From: Flavobacteriaceae bacterium
GTDB taxonomy: Bacteria > Bacteroidota > Bacteroidia > Flavobacteriales > Flavobacteriaceae
DNA: 5,852 nucleotides
Assembly (NCBI GenBank): GCA_003511845.1
Contig: DOIV01000254.1
Coordinates: forward strand, 1 to 5,852
Direction of reading: 5' to 3'
Under the pieces are notes generated by a model. That model was not told the origin of the DNA, searched no databases, and was given only the letters and a program-made list of their open reading frames with translations. Each line of letters opens with the position of its first letter. Position 1 is the first letter of the stretch. The translations under genes were made by a program, and so were the position numbers. Shown here one piece after another: positions 1 through 5,852 of this stretch.

Positions 1-80
1 ACGACCCACTTTTTAGGCGATACATCTTTATATCCACATCTATTACAAAATGTTACCCTTATTTTGAAAGTTTTTTTAAA
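1..80 (-). other. Possible partial zinc-ribbon reading frame running off the left edge
   Basis: Read on the minus strand from about base 80 to the left edge, one frame is open and ends in a very protein-like stretch, FCNRCGYKDVSPKKWVV. The two cysteines (codons at 45-47 and 36-38) form a C-x2-C-G-Y knuckle, as seen in rubredoxin-like or zinc-ribbon proteins. The stop in this frame lies at 81-83, and no ATG, GTG or TTG occurs between it and the motif. It could be the start of a divergent gene with a non-standard start, a remnant of a broken gene, or chance. The plus strand here offers only short unrecognisable readings that stop at 82-84 and 93-95. No function is assigned. Confidence 0.25.
59..66 (+). 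promoter_or_regulatory. Weak candidate -7 box for the sigma/TPR pair
   Basis: TTATTTTG differs from the Bacteroidota -7 consensus TAnnTTTG only at the second base. It lies 37 bases before the ATG at 104. No TTG-type -33 element is found at the expected distance upstream. The stretch also overlaps the edge zinc-ribbon reading on the other strand, so this is only a candidate. Confidence 0.25.
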
Positions 81-103
81 TTAGCTAAAAAATAAAGGCA
101 TTG

Positions 104-691
104 ATGAGCAGAAAAAAAATACATGAAGATCAAAAATATATAGATGGATTATTACAAAACAACTCATTTATAATACAAGCTATTTACGATAAATTTGCTC
201 CGAAAGTAATCAACTATATAAAGAGTAATAGTGGAGATGCTGATCGAGCACAGGATGTTATTCAAGAAACGTTGGTAGTAATTTACAATCAGGCTAGCGA
301 AAAAAAACTACAACTAACTTGCCCTTTTGATGCTTACTTTTTTTTACTCTGTAAACGAAAATGGTTAAACAAATTAAAAAAAACATCATTAAAAGAGGTA
401 ACAATTAACGAAGAAGTTTTATCTAAAGATGATGACGCTGAACAACTCGCTATTGAATCATCAATATTTGAGGACAAACAAGCTTTATTTAATAAGATGT
501 TTCAAAAATTAGGTGCTGCGTGTAAAGATTTACTAAAAGCCACTTTTAAAATAAAATCTATGGAAGAAGTAGCATCAACTTTAGGAATTTCTTATGCTTA
601 TGCGAGGAAAAAGAAATCGCAATGTATAGGGAAACTTACAAAGCTAGTTCAAGAGTCACCAATGTTTAACCAATTAAAAAATGAATTGTAA
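104..691 (+). CDS. RNA polymerase sigma factor, sigma-70 family (ECF type)
   Basis: This 195-residue protein has the two-domain build of an ECF sigma factor, which directs core RNA polymerase to a specific promoter set. Region 2 spans about residues 15-95. It holds the region 2.2-like helix (DADRAQDVIQETLVVIY), followed by an aromatic, basic segment near FLLCKRKWLNKLKK that fits the promoter-melting and -10-binding part. Region 4 spans about 125-185, with a helix-turn-helix around MEEVASTLGISYAYARKK. An acidic, divergent linker joins them. The start at ATG 104 is preferred over TTG 101 because AAAGG at 94-98 sits five bases before it; TTG would add one residue. The stop codon overlaps the next start in TAATG, which suggests translational coupling to the membrane protein downstream. 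The ECF subgroup and its target genes cannot be told from the sequence. Confidence 0.85.
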   Translation: MSRKKIHEDQKYIDGLLQNNSFIIQAIYDKFAPKVINYIKSNSGDADRAQDVIQETLVVIYNQASEKKLQLTCPFDAYFFLLCKRKWLNKLKKTSLKEVTINEEVLSKDDDAEQLAIESSIFEDKQALFNKMFQKLGAACKDLLKATFKIKSMEEVASTLGISYAYARKKKSQCIGKLTKLVQESPMFNQLKNEL

Positions 692-1422
692 TGGATACTC
701 AAAATTATACATTATTTGAAGATTACCTTAACGGAACACTGACAGAAAATGAAAAAATTTCGTTTGAAAGTAACTTGAAAAATAATACTATTTTTAATGA
801 AGAATTTAATACCTATAAAGAACTTTCAGGGTTTTTAGAGCATAAATTTCAATATGAAGATGCTTCTGCTGCTTTTCAGAATAATTTAACAACTATTTCA
901 AATAAACATTTTGAAAAACTTAAAACACCTAAAAGAATTATAAAATTTAAAACTTGGCAATTTGCTATTGCGGCAAGTTTATTATTGTTTTTTGGTATAC
1001 AATATTTTAGCCCTTCATCACCTAGTTATAATGACTTTACAAGTTACGACACCATAAGTCTTGTTCTTAGAGATTCTGGTAATAAACTATTAACCAATGC
1101 CGAAGTAGCATTTAATGCTAAAAATTTTATTAAAGCTGAACAGTATTTTTCACAACTTTTAGAAACAGATGTTAATAATAACGAACTTAAATTATATAAA
1201 GCTTTTTCTCAAATAGAATTGAATCAGTTTAATGAAGCTGATACTACTCTCAGTATTTTATCAAAAGGAAATTCTGTATATAAAAATAAAGCTACTTGGT
1301 ATTTAGCATTGAGTAAATTAAAGCAAAAAGAGTATGCTGCTTGTATTACCGTATTAAAAACCATTGATGCAGAAGCTGACGATTATAAAAAGGCCAAAAA
1401 ACTCTTAAAGAAATTAGAATAA
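691..1422 (+). CDS. Membrane-anchored TPR-like protein, putative anti-sigma factor
   Basis: This 243-residue protein has three visible parts. The N-terminal ~85 residues are soluble and begin with a motif (FEDYLNGTLTENEKISFES) that resembles the N-termini of Bacteroidota anti-sigma factors lacking a zinc motif. A basic stretch (KTPKRIIKFK) precedes one transmembrane helix at about 89-106 (WQFAIAASLLLFFGIQYF), so by the positive-inside rule the N-terminus is cytoplasmic and the rest periplasmic. The C-terminal ~110 residues are helical with TPR-like repeats, including NAEVAFNAKNFIKAEQYF near 136-153, then around 167-190 and 201-223. The start overlaps the sigma stop by one base. I infer that the N-terminus holds the sigma factor at the membrane while the TPR domain senses or binds an envelope partner. 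The anti-sigma role rests on position and topology; a general TPR protein is the alternative. Confidence 0.7.
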   Translation: MDTQNYTLFEDYLNGTLTENEKISFESNLKNNTIFNEEFNTYKELSGFLEHKFQYEDASAAFQNNLTTISNKHFEKLKTPKRIIKFKTWQFAIAASLLLFFGIQYFSPSSPSYNDFTSYDTISLVLRDSGNKLLTNAEVAFNAKNFIKAEQYFSQLLETDVNNNELKLYKAFSQIELNQFNEADTTLSILSKGNSVYKNKATWYLALSKLKQKEYAACITVLKTIDAEADDYKKAKKLLKKLE

Positions 1423-1450
1423 TTACAAACTTCTCTTGATTTTTATATAT

Positions 1451-1480
1451 GTGAATTCTACTCGTAATTACTTATCTTTG
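1451..1480 (+). promoter_or_regulatory. Bacteroidota-type promoter of uvrA
   Basis: TATCTTTG at 1473-1480 matches the Bacteroidota -7 consensus TAnnTTTG exactly and is followed by CA, as is common. Nineteen bases upstream, GTG at 1451-1453 is an imperfect -33 element (consensus TTG). Transcription would start near 1485-1488, leaving a leader of under 20 bases before the ATG at 1505. This suggests uvrA is transcribed independently of the sigma/TPR pair, although read-through is possible because no terminator hairpin is seen in 1423-1472. Confidence 0.7.
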
Positions 1481-1504
1481 CAGTTCGTAATTTTTTATTA
1501 AAGG

Positions 1505-4339
1505 ATGCCAGAAAATTATATAGACGTTCAGGGAGCTAGAGTACACAATCTAAAAAACATTGATGTAAAAATACCTCGTGAAAAACTTGTGGTTATTACG
1601 GGTTTAAGTGGTAGCGGCAAATCTTCTTTAGCTTTTGACACCATATATGCAGAAGGACAACGTAGATATATAGAAACTTTTTCTGCGTATGCTCGTCAGT
1701 TTTTGGGTGGTTTAGAAAGACCAGATGTTGATAAAATTGATGGCTTATCTCCTGTTATTGCCATAGAACAAAAAACCACAAATAAGAGTCCGAGATCTAC
1801 TGTAGGTACAATTACTGAAATTTACGATTTTTTAAGATTATTATTCGCAAGAGCAGCCGATGCTTATTCATTTGAGACAGGAGAACAAATGATTAGCTAT
1901 TCTGATGAACAAATTATTGAATTAATTTTAAAGGATTTTGATTCTAAAAAAGCCATTATCCTTGCTCCTGTGGTGAAATCTAGAAAAGGGCATTATCGTG
2001 AGTTATTTGAGCAAATTTCTAAACAGGGCTTTGTAAAAGTTAGAACCGATGGTGACGTTGTTGATATTGAAAAAGGAATGCGTTTAGATCGTTATAAAAC
2101 ACATGACATTGAAATAGTAATTGACAGATTGGTTGTTAATGAAAAATCTAAAAAACGATTAGAAGAGTCAATCAAAACAGCCATGTATCATGCTGATGAT
2201 ACTATTTTAGTTTTGGATGTTGAGACTAATAAAACACGATATTTTAGCAGAAGTTTAATGTGCCCTACAAGTGGTATTTCTTATCCGCAACCTGAGCCAA
2301 ATTCATTTTCTTTCAACTCCCCAAAAGGAGCTTGTGATACTTGTAACGGACTAGGTACTGTATTTAAAGTAAATCTTGATAAAATAATTCCTAATGCTGA
2401 AATTTCAATTATAAATGGAGGTATTGCTCCTCTTGGAGAGCAAAAAAGTAAATGGATAATGAAACAAATTGAATTGATTGCTGAACGTTATCAATTTAAA
2501 TTGACTTCACCTATCAATAAAATACCAAAAGAAGCTTTAGACGTTATATTATATGGTGGTAAAGAGAAATTTGAGATTATTTCTAAACAAGCTGGTATTA
2601 CTAGAAATTACAATATTGATTTTGAAGGTATTGCTCATTTTATAAAATATCAATTTGACGAATCAAGTTCTGTATCAATAAAACGCTGGGCATCTTCATT
2701 TATGAATGAAAGCAATTGTTCTGTTTGTGATGGTTCTCGTTTAAAAGTTGAGTCATTACATTTTAAAATTCAAGGTAAGAACATTGCTGATTTGGCAGAA
2801 ATGGATATCATTCAATTGGCGGATTGGTTTGCAACCATCAAAACTCAATTAAGTGAGCGGCAAAAAATTATTACATCAGAGGTCATCAAAGAAATTGAAA
2901 CTAGAATTCAATTTTTATTAGATGTCGGTTTAGATTATTTAGCTTTAAACAGAAGTTCAAAAACATTGTCTGGTGGTGAAGCACAGCGTATCAGATTAGC
3001 AACGCAAATTGGCTCTCAATTAGTTGGTGTGTTGTATATTTTAGACGAACCAAGTATTGGCTTACATCAACGAGACAATCACAGGCTTATAGAGTCTCTA
3101 CAAAAATTAAGAGATATTGGCAATTCTGTTTTGGTGGTTGAACATGATAAAGACATGATAGAAAATGCTGATTATGTTATTGATATTGGCCCAAAAGCTG
3201 GTAAACATGGCGGTGAAATTATCAGTAATGGTACGCCAAAAGAGCTACTTAATAGCCATACATTAACAGCTGATTATATTAATGGTACAAAAAATATTGA
3301 AACTCCTAAAAAAAGAAGAAAAGGGAATGGTAAAAAAATAATTTTAAAGGGAGCTACAGGAAATAATCTTAAAAATGTTTCTGTAACTTTTCCTTTAGGA
3401 AAAATGATTTGTGTTACTGGCGTCTCTGGTAGTGGAAAATCTACATTGATTAACGAAACTCTTTATCCTATACTAAATCATCATATTTACAGAGCTGTAA
3501 AAACACCTATGCCCTACTCTAGTATTAAAGGCCTAGAGCATATTGATAAAATTATTGATATCAATCAGTCTCCTATTGGTAGAACACCACGTTCAAATCC
3601 GGCTACATATACTGGTGTTTTTAGTGAAATCAGGAATCTATTTGCAAAAACACACGAAGCTCAAATAAGAGGTTATAAGCCTGGTCGGTTTTCTTTCAAT
3701 GTAAAAGAAGGAAGATGTGAAACTTGTGAAGGTGGTGGCTTACGTGTAATTGAAATGAATTTCTTACCTGATGTATATGTAGAATGTGAAACCTGTCAAG
3801 GAAAACGTTTTGATAGAGAAACATTAGAAATTCGTTATAAAGGGAAATCAATTTCTGATACTTTAAATATGACTATTGATGAAAGTGTACTATTTTTTAA
3901 ACATATACCGAAAATACATCGGAAATTGAAAACCATACAAGATGTTGGTTTGGGTTATATTACATTAGGGCAACAATCAACTACATTATCGGGTGGTGAA
4001 GCACAACGTATTAAATTGGCTACTGAACTTTCAAAAAAAGATACTGGTAATACTTTTTATATTTTAGATGAACCTACAACAGGACTACATTTTGAGGATA
4101 TTAATGTTTTAATGAAAGTATTAAATAAACTGACTGATAAAGGGAATACGGTATTGATCATTGAACATAATTTAGATGTTGTAAAGTTGGCTGATTACAT
4201 TATTGATATTGGCCCAGAAGGAGGTAAAAACGGTGGAGAGGTATTATGTACAGGTACACCAGAAGAGATTGTAAAAGTTAAAAACAGCTATACAGCTCAA
4301 TTCTTAAAAAAAGAGTTAATTTTAACGCATAAAAACTAA
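1505..4339 (+). CDS. uvrA: Excinuclease ABC subunit UvrA
   Basis: UvrA is the ATP-dependent damage sensor of nucleotide excision repair. As a dimer it scans DNA, binds helix-distorting lesions and loads UvrB. At 944 residues it is full length (E. coli has 940). Two ABC modules are complete. The first has Walker A GLSGSGKS (33-40), signature [12 protein letters not shown] (488-499), Walker B LDEP (513-516) and the H-loop His547. The second has Walker [10 protein letters not shown] (639-647), signature [12 protein letters not shown] (828-839), Walker B LDEP (854-857) and His888. The UvrB-binding and insertion regions lie in between, at about 120-400. The C-terminal zinc module is intact (Cys738, 741, 761, 764), and a CxxC occurs at 405/408. 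The first module reads Cys253-P-T-Ser256 plus Cys277/Cys280, so it lacks one canonical Cys. A basic linker (about 600-611) joins the halves. AAGG abuts the ATG too closely to act as a normal Shine-Dalgarno. The gene has its own promoter and probably shares a transcript with the next gene. Confidence 0.98.
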   Translation: MPENYIDVQGARVHNLKNIDVKIPREKLVVITGLSGSGKSSLAFDTIYAEGQRRYIETFSAYARQFLGGLERPDVDKIDGLSPVIAIEQKTTNKSPRSTVGTITEIYDFLRLLFARAADAYSFETGEQMISYSDEQIIELILKDFDSKKAIILAPVVKSRKGHYRELFEQISKQGFVKVRTDGDVVDIEKGMRLDRYKTHDIEIVIDRLVVNEKSKKRLEESIKTAMYHADDTILVLDVETNKTRYFSRSLMCPTSGISYPQPEPNSFSFNSPKGACDTCNGLGTVFKVNLDKIIPNAEISIINGGIAPLGEQKSKWIMKQIELIAERYQFKLTSPINKIPKEALDVILYGGKEKFEIISKQAGITRNYNIDFEGIAHFIKYQFDESSSVSIKRWASSFMNESNCSVCDGSRLKVESLHFKIQGKNIADLAEMDIIQLADWFATIKTQLSERQKIITSEVIKEIETRIQFLLDVGLDYLALNRSSKTLSGGEAQRIRLATQIGSQLVGVLYILDEPSIGLHQRDNHRLIESLQKLRDIGNSVLVVEHDKDMIENADYVIDIGPKAGKHGGEIISNGTPKELLNSHTLTADYINGTKNIETPKKRRKGNGKKIILKGATGNNLKNVSVTFPLGKMICVTGVSGSGKSTLINETLYPILNHHIYRAVKTPMPYSSIKGLEHIDKIIDINQSPIGRTPRSNPATYTGVFSEIRNLFAKTHEAQIRGYKPGRFSFNVKEGRCETCEGGGLRVIEMNFLPDVYVECETCQGKRFDRETLEIRYKGKSISDTLNMTIDESVLFFKHIPKIHRKLKTIQDVGLGYITLGQQSTTLSGGEAQRIKLATELSKKDTGNTFYILDEPTTGLHFEDINVLMKVLNKLTDKGNTVLIIEHNLDVVKLADYIIDIGPEGGKNGGEVLCTGTPEEIVKVKNSYTAQFLKKELILTHKN

Positions 4340-4401
4340 AGCAAAAAATAATATGGTTCCAAACGAAGATAAAAAAATACGTGAAAAACTAAAGCAAAAA
4401 A
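4331..4401 (+). repeat. 18-bp direct repeat across the uvrA end and LOG gene start
   Basis: AAAAACTAAAGCAAAAAA occurs exactly at 4331-4348 and again at 4384-4401, 53 bases apart start to start. The first copy covers the uvrA stop codon and most of the intergenic gap; the second encodes part of KLKQK in the LOG gene. Each copy is followed within five bases by ATGG. The second ATG (4403) is out of frame with the gene, so the ATG at 4353 is kept as the start. The repeat may be a small duplication or chance in A-rich DNA. Confidence 0.6.
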
Positions 4402-5066
4402 CATGGAATGAAATAAAAACAAACGATTCATGGGCTATTTTTAAAATTATGGCTGAGTTTGTTGATGGTTATGAAAAACTAAGTAAAATTGGCCCTTGTG
4501 TAAGCGTATATGGATCTGCTAGAACAAAACCTGAAGATAAATATTATCAATTAGCTGAAGATATTTCTTATAAATTAACGCAACATGGTTATGGTGTAAT
4601 TACAGGTGGTGGGCCTGGAATTATGGAAGCTGGAAACAAAGGTGCACATAGAGGTGGTGGAGTTTCTGTTGGTTTGAATATTGAGCTCCCTTTTGAACAA
4701 CATGACAATCCTTATATAGATAAAGATAAAAGTTTAGATTTCGATTACTTTTTTGTTAGGAAAGTAATGTTTGTTAAATACGCACAAGCGTTTGTTGCCC
4801 TACCTGGAGGATTTGGAACTTTAGATGAATTATTTGAAGCTTTAACTTTAATTCAAACTAAAAAAATAGGCAAATTTCCTATCATAATGGTTGGAAGTGA
4901 ATTTTGGAGCGGATTAATGGATTGGATTAAATCTTCTTTACATAAAGAGCATCAAAATATAAGTGAAAAAGACCTTAATTTGTTTACTATTGTTGACTCA
5001 GCTGATGAAGTTGTAGAAATTATTGATAATTTTTATGCCAAGCATCATTTTAGTCCGAATTTTTAA
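4353..5066 (+). CDS. LOG family / TIGR00730 Rossmann-fold nucleotide phosphoribohydrolase-like protein
   Basis: This 237-residue protein carries the LOG family hallmarks on a Rossmann fold: YGSAR (53-57), TGGGPGIMEAGN (84-95), an Arg-Lys pair in FFVRKVMF (Arg136, Lys137) and PGGFGTLDE (151-159) with the catalytic-type Glu159. Characterised members cleave the N-glycosidic bond of nucleoside 5'-monophosphates, releasing a base and ribose 5-phosphate; some act on cytokinin ribotides, others on ordinary purine or pyrimidine nucleotides. Many family members carry the outdated name lysine decarboxylase because of the PGGxGTxxE motif. The true substrate here is unknown. The N-terminal ~45 residues form a helical extension before the core. 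Only 13 bases separate it from uvrA and no promoter box is seen there, so the two are probably cotranscribed. A strong terminator follows. The protein should be cytoplasmic, as no signal peptide or membrane segment is visible. Confidence 0.92.
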   Translation: MVPNEDKKIREKLKQKTWNEIKTNDSWAIFKIMAEFVDGYEKLSKIGPCVSVYGSARTKPEDKYYQLAEDISYKLTQHGYGVITGGGPGIMEAGNKGAHRGGGVSVGLNIELPFEQHDNPYIDKDKSLDFDYFFVRKVMFVKYAQAFVALPGGFGTLDELFEALTLIQTKKIGKFPIIMVGSEFWSGLMDWIKSSLHKEHQNISEKDLNLFTIVDSADEVVEIIDNFYAKHHFSPNF

Positions 5067-5078
5067 AAAAATATAAGC

Positions 5079-5122
5079 GTATAAAAAAAGCATCTGTAAA
5101 ATTACAGATGCTTTTTTTATAC
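5079..5122. terminator. Bidirectional rho-independent terminator (44-base palindrome)
   Basis: Two 21-base arms (5079-5099 and 5102-5122) are perfectly complementary around a two-base centre. The core stem is GCATCTGTAA paired with TTACAGATGC, flanked by a run of seven or more A on the left and seven T on the right. On either strand this gives a hairpin followed by a U tract. It lies 12 bases after the LOG stop and 13 bases beyond the stop of the convergent OmpA gene, so it can end both transcripts. Confidence 0.92.
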
Positions 5123-5135
5123 TTAAAAATTGTTT

Positions 5136-5852
5136 CTATTCTTTAGACTTAGAAACTTCTTCTGTTACATCTTCTTCAACAATTCTAAACTCTGTTCTTC
5201 TATTTGCTTGATGTTCTTCATCTGTACATTCTACATCATCAGCACATTTGTTTGTCAACTGTGTTTCACCATATCCTTTTACAGTAATACGCTTTTTGCT
5301 TATTCCTTTTGATATAATATAGCGTCGAGTTGATTTTGCTCTTCGAGTTGACAAACTATTATTATAGTTGTCTGTCTGTCTTGAATCAGTATGTGAACCC
5401 GCTTCAATAATTAATTCTGGATTCTCTTTCATAATAAGAACCAACTTATCTAATTCCGTTGCGGCTTCTGGTCTTATGTTTGATTTATCTAAATCAAAAT
5501 AAATATTCTCAATATTTATTTTATTTTCAATAACATCTGGAGTTAACGCTAAAGCTACTGCTATTGGCACTTCTACAATATCATTAACTGTAATTAAAGC
5601 CTTATCGTCATCTTGAAAAGTTTCTTTATCACCAACAATTTTATAAGTAGCATTACATTTTACAGTAAACTGATAAACTCCGTTAGCATCAGAAGTAGTT
5701 GTTTCAAGAACAGTACCATCTTTGTCTAATAATTTTATTTCAGCTCCAGCTAAGATCTCTTGATTATGACTATTAACAACCACACCAGTAACCTCTTGTG
5801 TACAATCAATATTTAGAGGCTCATTGGTTAAAAAACTATAAATATCATCATC
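5136..5852 (-). CDS. OmpA family envelope protein, C-terminal part (5' end beyond window)
   Basis: The minus-strand frame is open to the right edge, giving the last 238 residues of a longer protein. The first visible residues, DDDIYSF, match the typical end of a PD40 beta-propeller region, which is expected upstream. Residues about 17-105 form a carboxypeptidase-regulatory or CNA-B-like Ig domain (VTGVVVNSHNQEILAGAEI, then SDANGVYQF). Residues about 113-225 form an OmpA C-terminal peptidoglycan-binding domain: YFDLDKSNIRPEA, then SHTDSR with the ligand-binding Asp156, the helix SLSTRRAKSTRRYI, KGYGET, and NRRTEFRI with its conserved arginines (218/219). Cys203 and Cys209, just before NRRTEF, probably form a disulfide loop. 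A short acidic tail ends the protein. It should anchor an outer-membrane or periplasmic assembly to peptidoglycan. In Bacteroidota such proteins often sit beside PorP/SprF-like type IX secretion proteins, but that neighbour is not visible here. A GTG at 5783 is internal, not the start. Confidence 0.93.
   Translation of the reverse strand, partial: DDDIYSFLTNEPLNIDCTQEVTGVVVNSHNQEILAGAEIKLLDKDGTVLETTTSDANGVYQFTVKCNATYKIVGDKETFQDDDKALITVNDIVEVPIAVALALTPDVIENKINIENIYFDLDKSNIRPEAATELDKLVLIMKENPELIIEAGSHTDSRQTDNYNNSLSTRRAKSTRRYIISKGISKKRITVKGYGETQLTNKCADDVECTDEEHQANRRTEFRIVEEDVTEEVSKSKE

Noticed and set aside
101..103. TTG start for the sigma factor
   Set aside because: ATG follows directly at 104 and has better spacing from AAAGG at 94-98; the difference is only one residue.
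1436..1438. TTG as the -33 element of the uvrA promoter
   Set aside because: It is 34 bases before the -7 box, far beyond the usual spacing of about 19-21.
2966..4010. Internal DNA repeat with similar sequence at about 2966-3000 and 3986-4020
   Set aside because: It encodes the two ABC signature motifs of UvrA and reflects the family's ancient internal duplication, not a separate repeat element.
4353..5066. Lysine decarboxylase annotation for the LOG-family gene
   Set aside because: The PGGxGTxxE motif belongs to the LOG phosphoribohydrolase family; the old name is not supported by the motifs seen.
5130..5312. 60-codon plus-strand open reading frame rich in Phe, Cys and Ser
   Set aside because: It lies antisense to the well-supported OmpA C-terminal domain and its composition is that of a reverse-strand shadow.
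5783..5783. GTG as the start of the OmpA-family gene
   Set aside because: The same frame stays open for 23 more codons to the window edge and encodes family-typical sequence (DDDIYSF and the start of the Ig-like domain), so the gene is simply cut by the window.
1..5852. A new defence, CRISPR or mobile system
   Set aside because: No repeat array, transposase, integrase, terminal inverted repeats or tRNA are visible, and all complete genes fit known families.

Overview
The window looks like chromosomal DNA from a low-GC member of the Bacteroidota, most likely a Flavobacteriaceae-type bacterium. The signs are AT-rich coding sequence, weak or absent Shine-Dalgarno sequences, a Bacteroidota-type promoter box (TAnnTTTG) before uvrA, the Bacteroidota style of UvrA, and an OmpA-family protein of the PD40 / Ig-like / OmpA-C type common in this phylum. 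The species cannot be fixed from the sequence.

Layout, left to right. Bases 1-100 lie before the first complete gene. On the minus strand they carry a short open reading with a zinc-ribbon-like CxxCGY motif that runs off the left edge but has no normal start codon. From 104 to 1422, two plus-strand genes overlap by one base (TAATG): a small ECF-type sigma-70 factor, and a single-pass membrane protein with a short cytoplasmic N-terminus and a TPR-like C-terminal domain. This pair is best read as a sigma factor with a membrane-anchored partner, possibly its anti-sigma factor. After an 82-base gap with a good Bacteroidota promoter comes uvrA (1505-4339), the damage-recognition ATPase of nucleotide excision repair, full length. 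Thirteen bases later, probably in the same transcript, is a LOG-family (TIGR00730) nucleotide phosphoribohydrolase-like gene (4353-5066). A long, nearly perfect palindrome with A and T tracts (5079-5122) serves as a bidirectional terminator between this gene and a convergent gene. That gene (5136-5852, minus strand) is the C-terminal 238 residues of an envelope OmpA-family protein whose N-terminus lies beyond the right edge.

The parts fall into three separate transcription units: a sigma/membrane-regulator pair, a uvrA-LOG housekeeping unit, and the convergent OmpA gene. Nothing shows that the sigma pair controls its neighbours. I found no mobile element, CRISPR array, tRNA or rRNA, and no convincing new multi-gene system. 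The points most worth a second look are the sigma/TPR pair, the edge zinc-ribbon reading, the UvrA zinc module with Ser in place of one Cys, and an 18-bp direct repeat around the start of the LOG gene.
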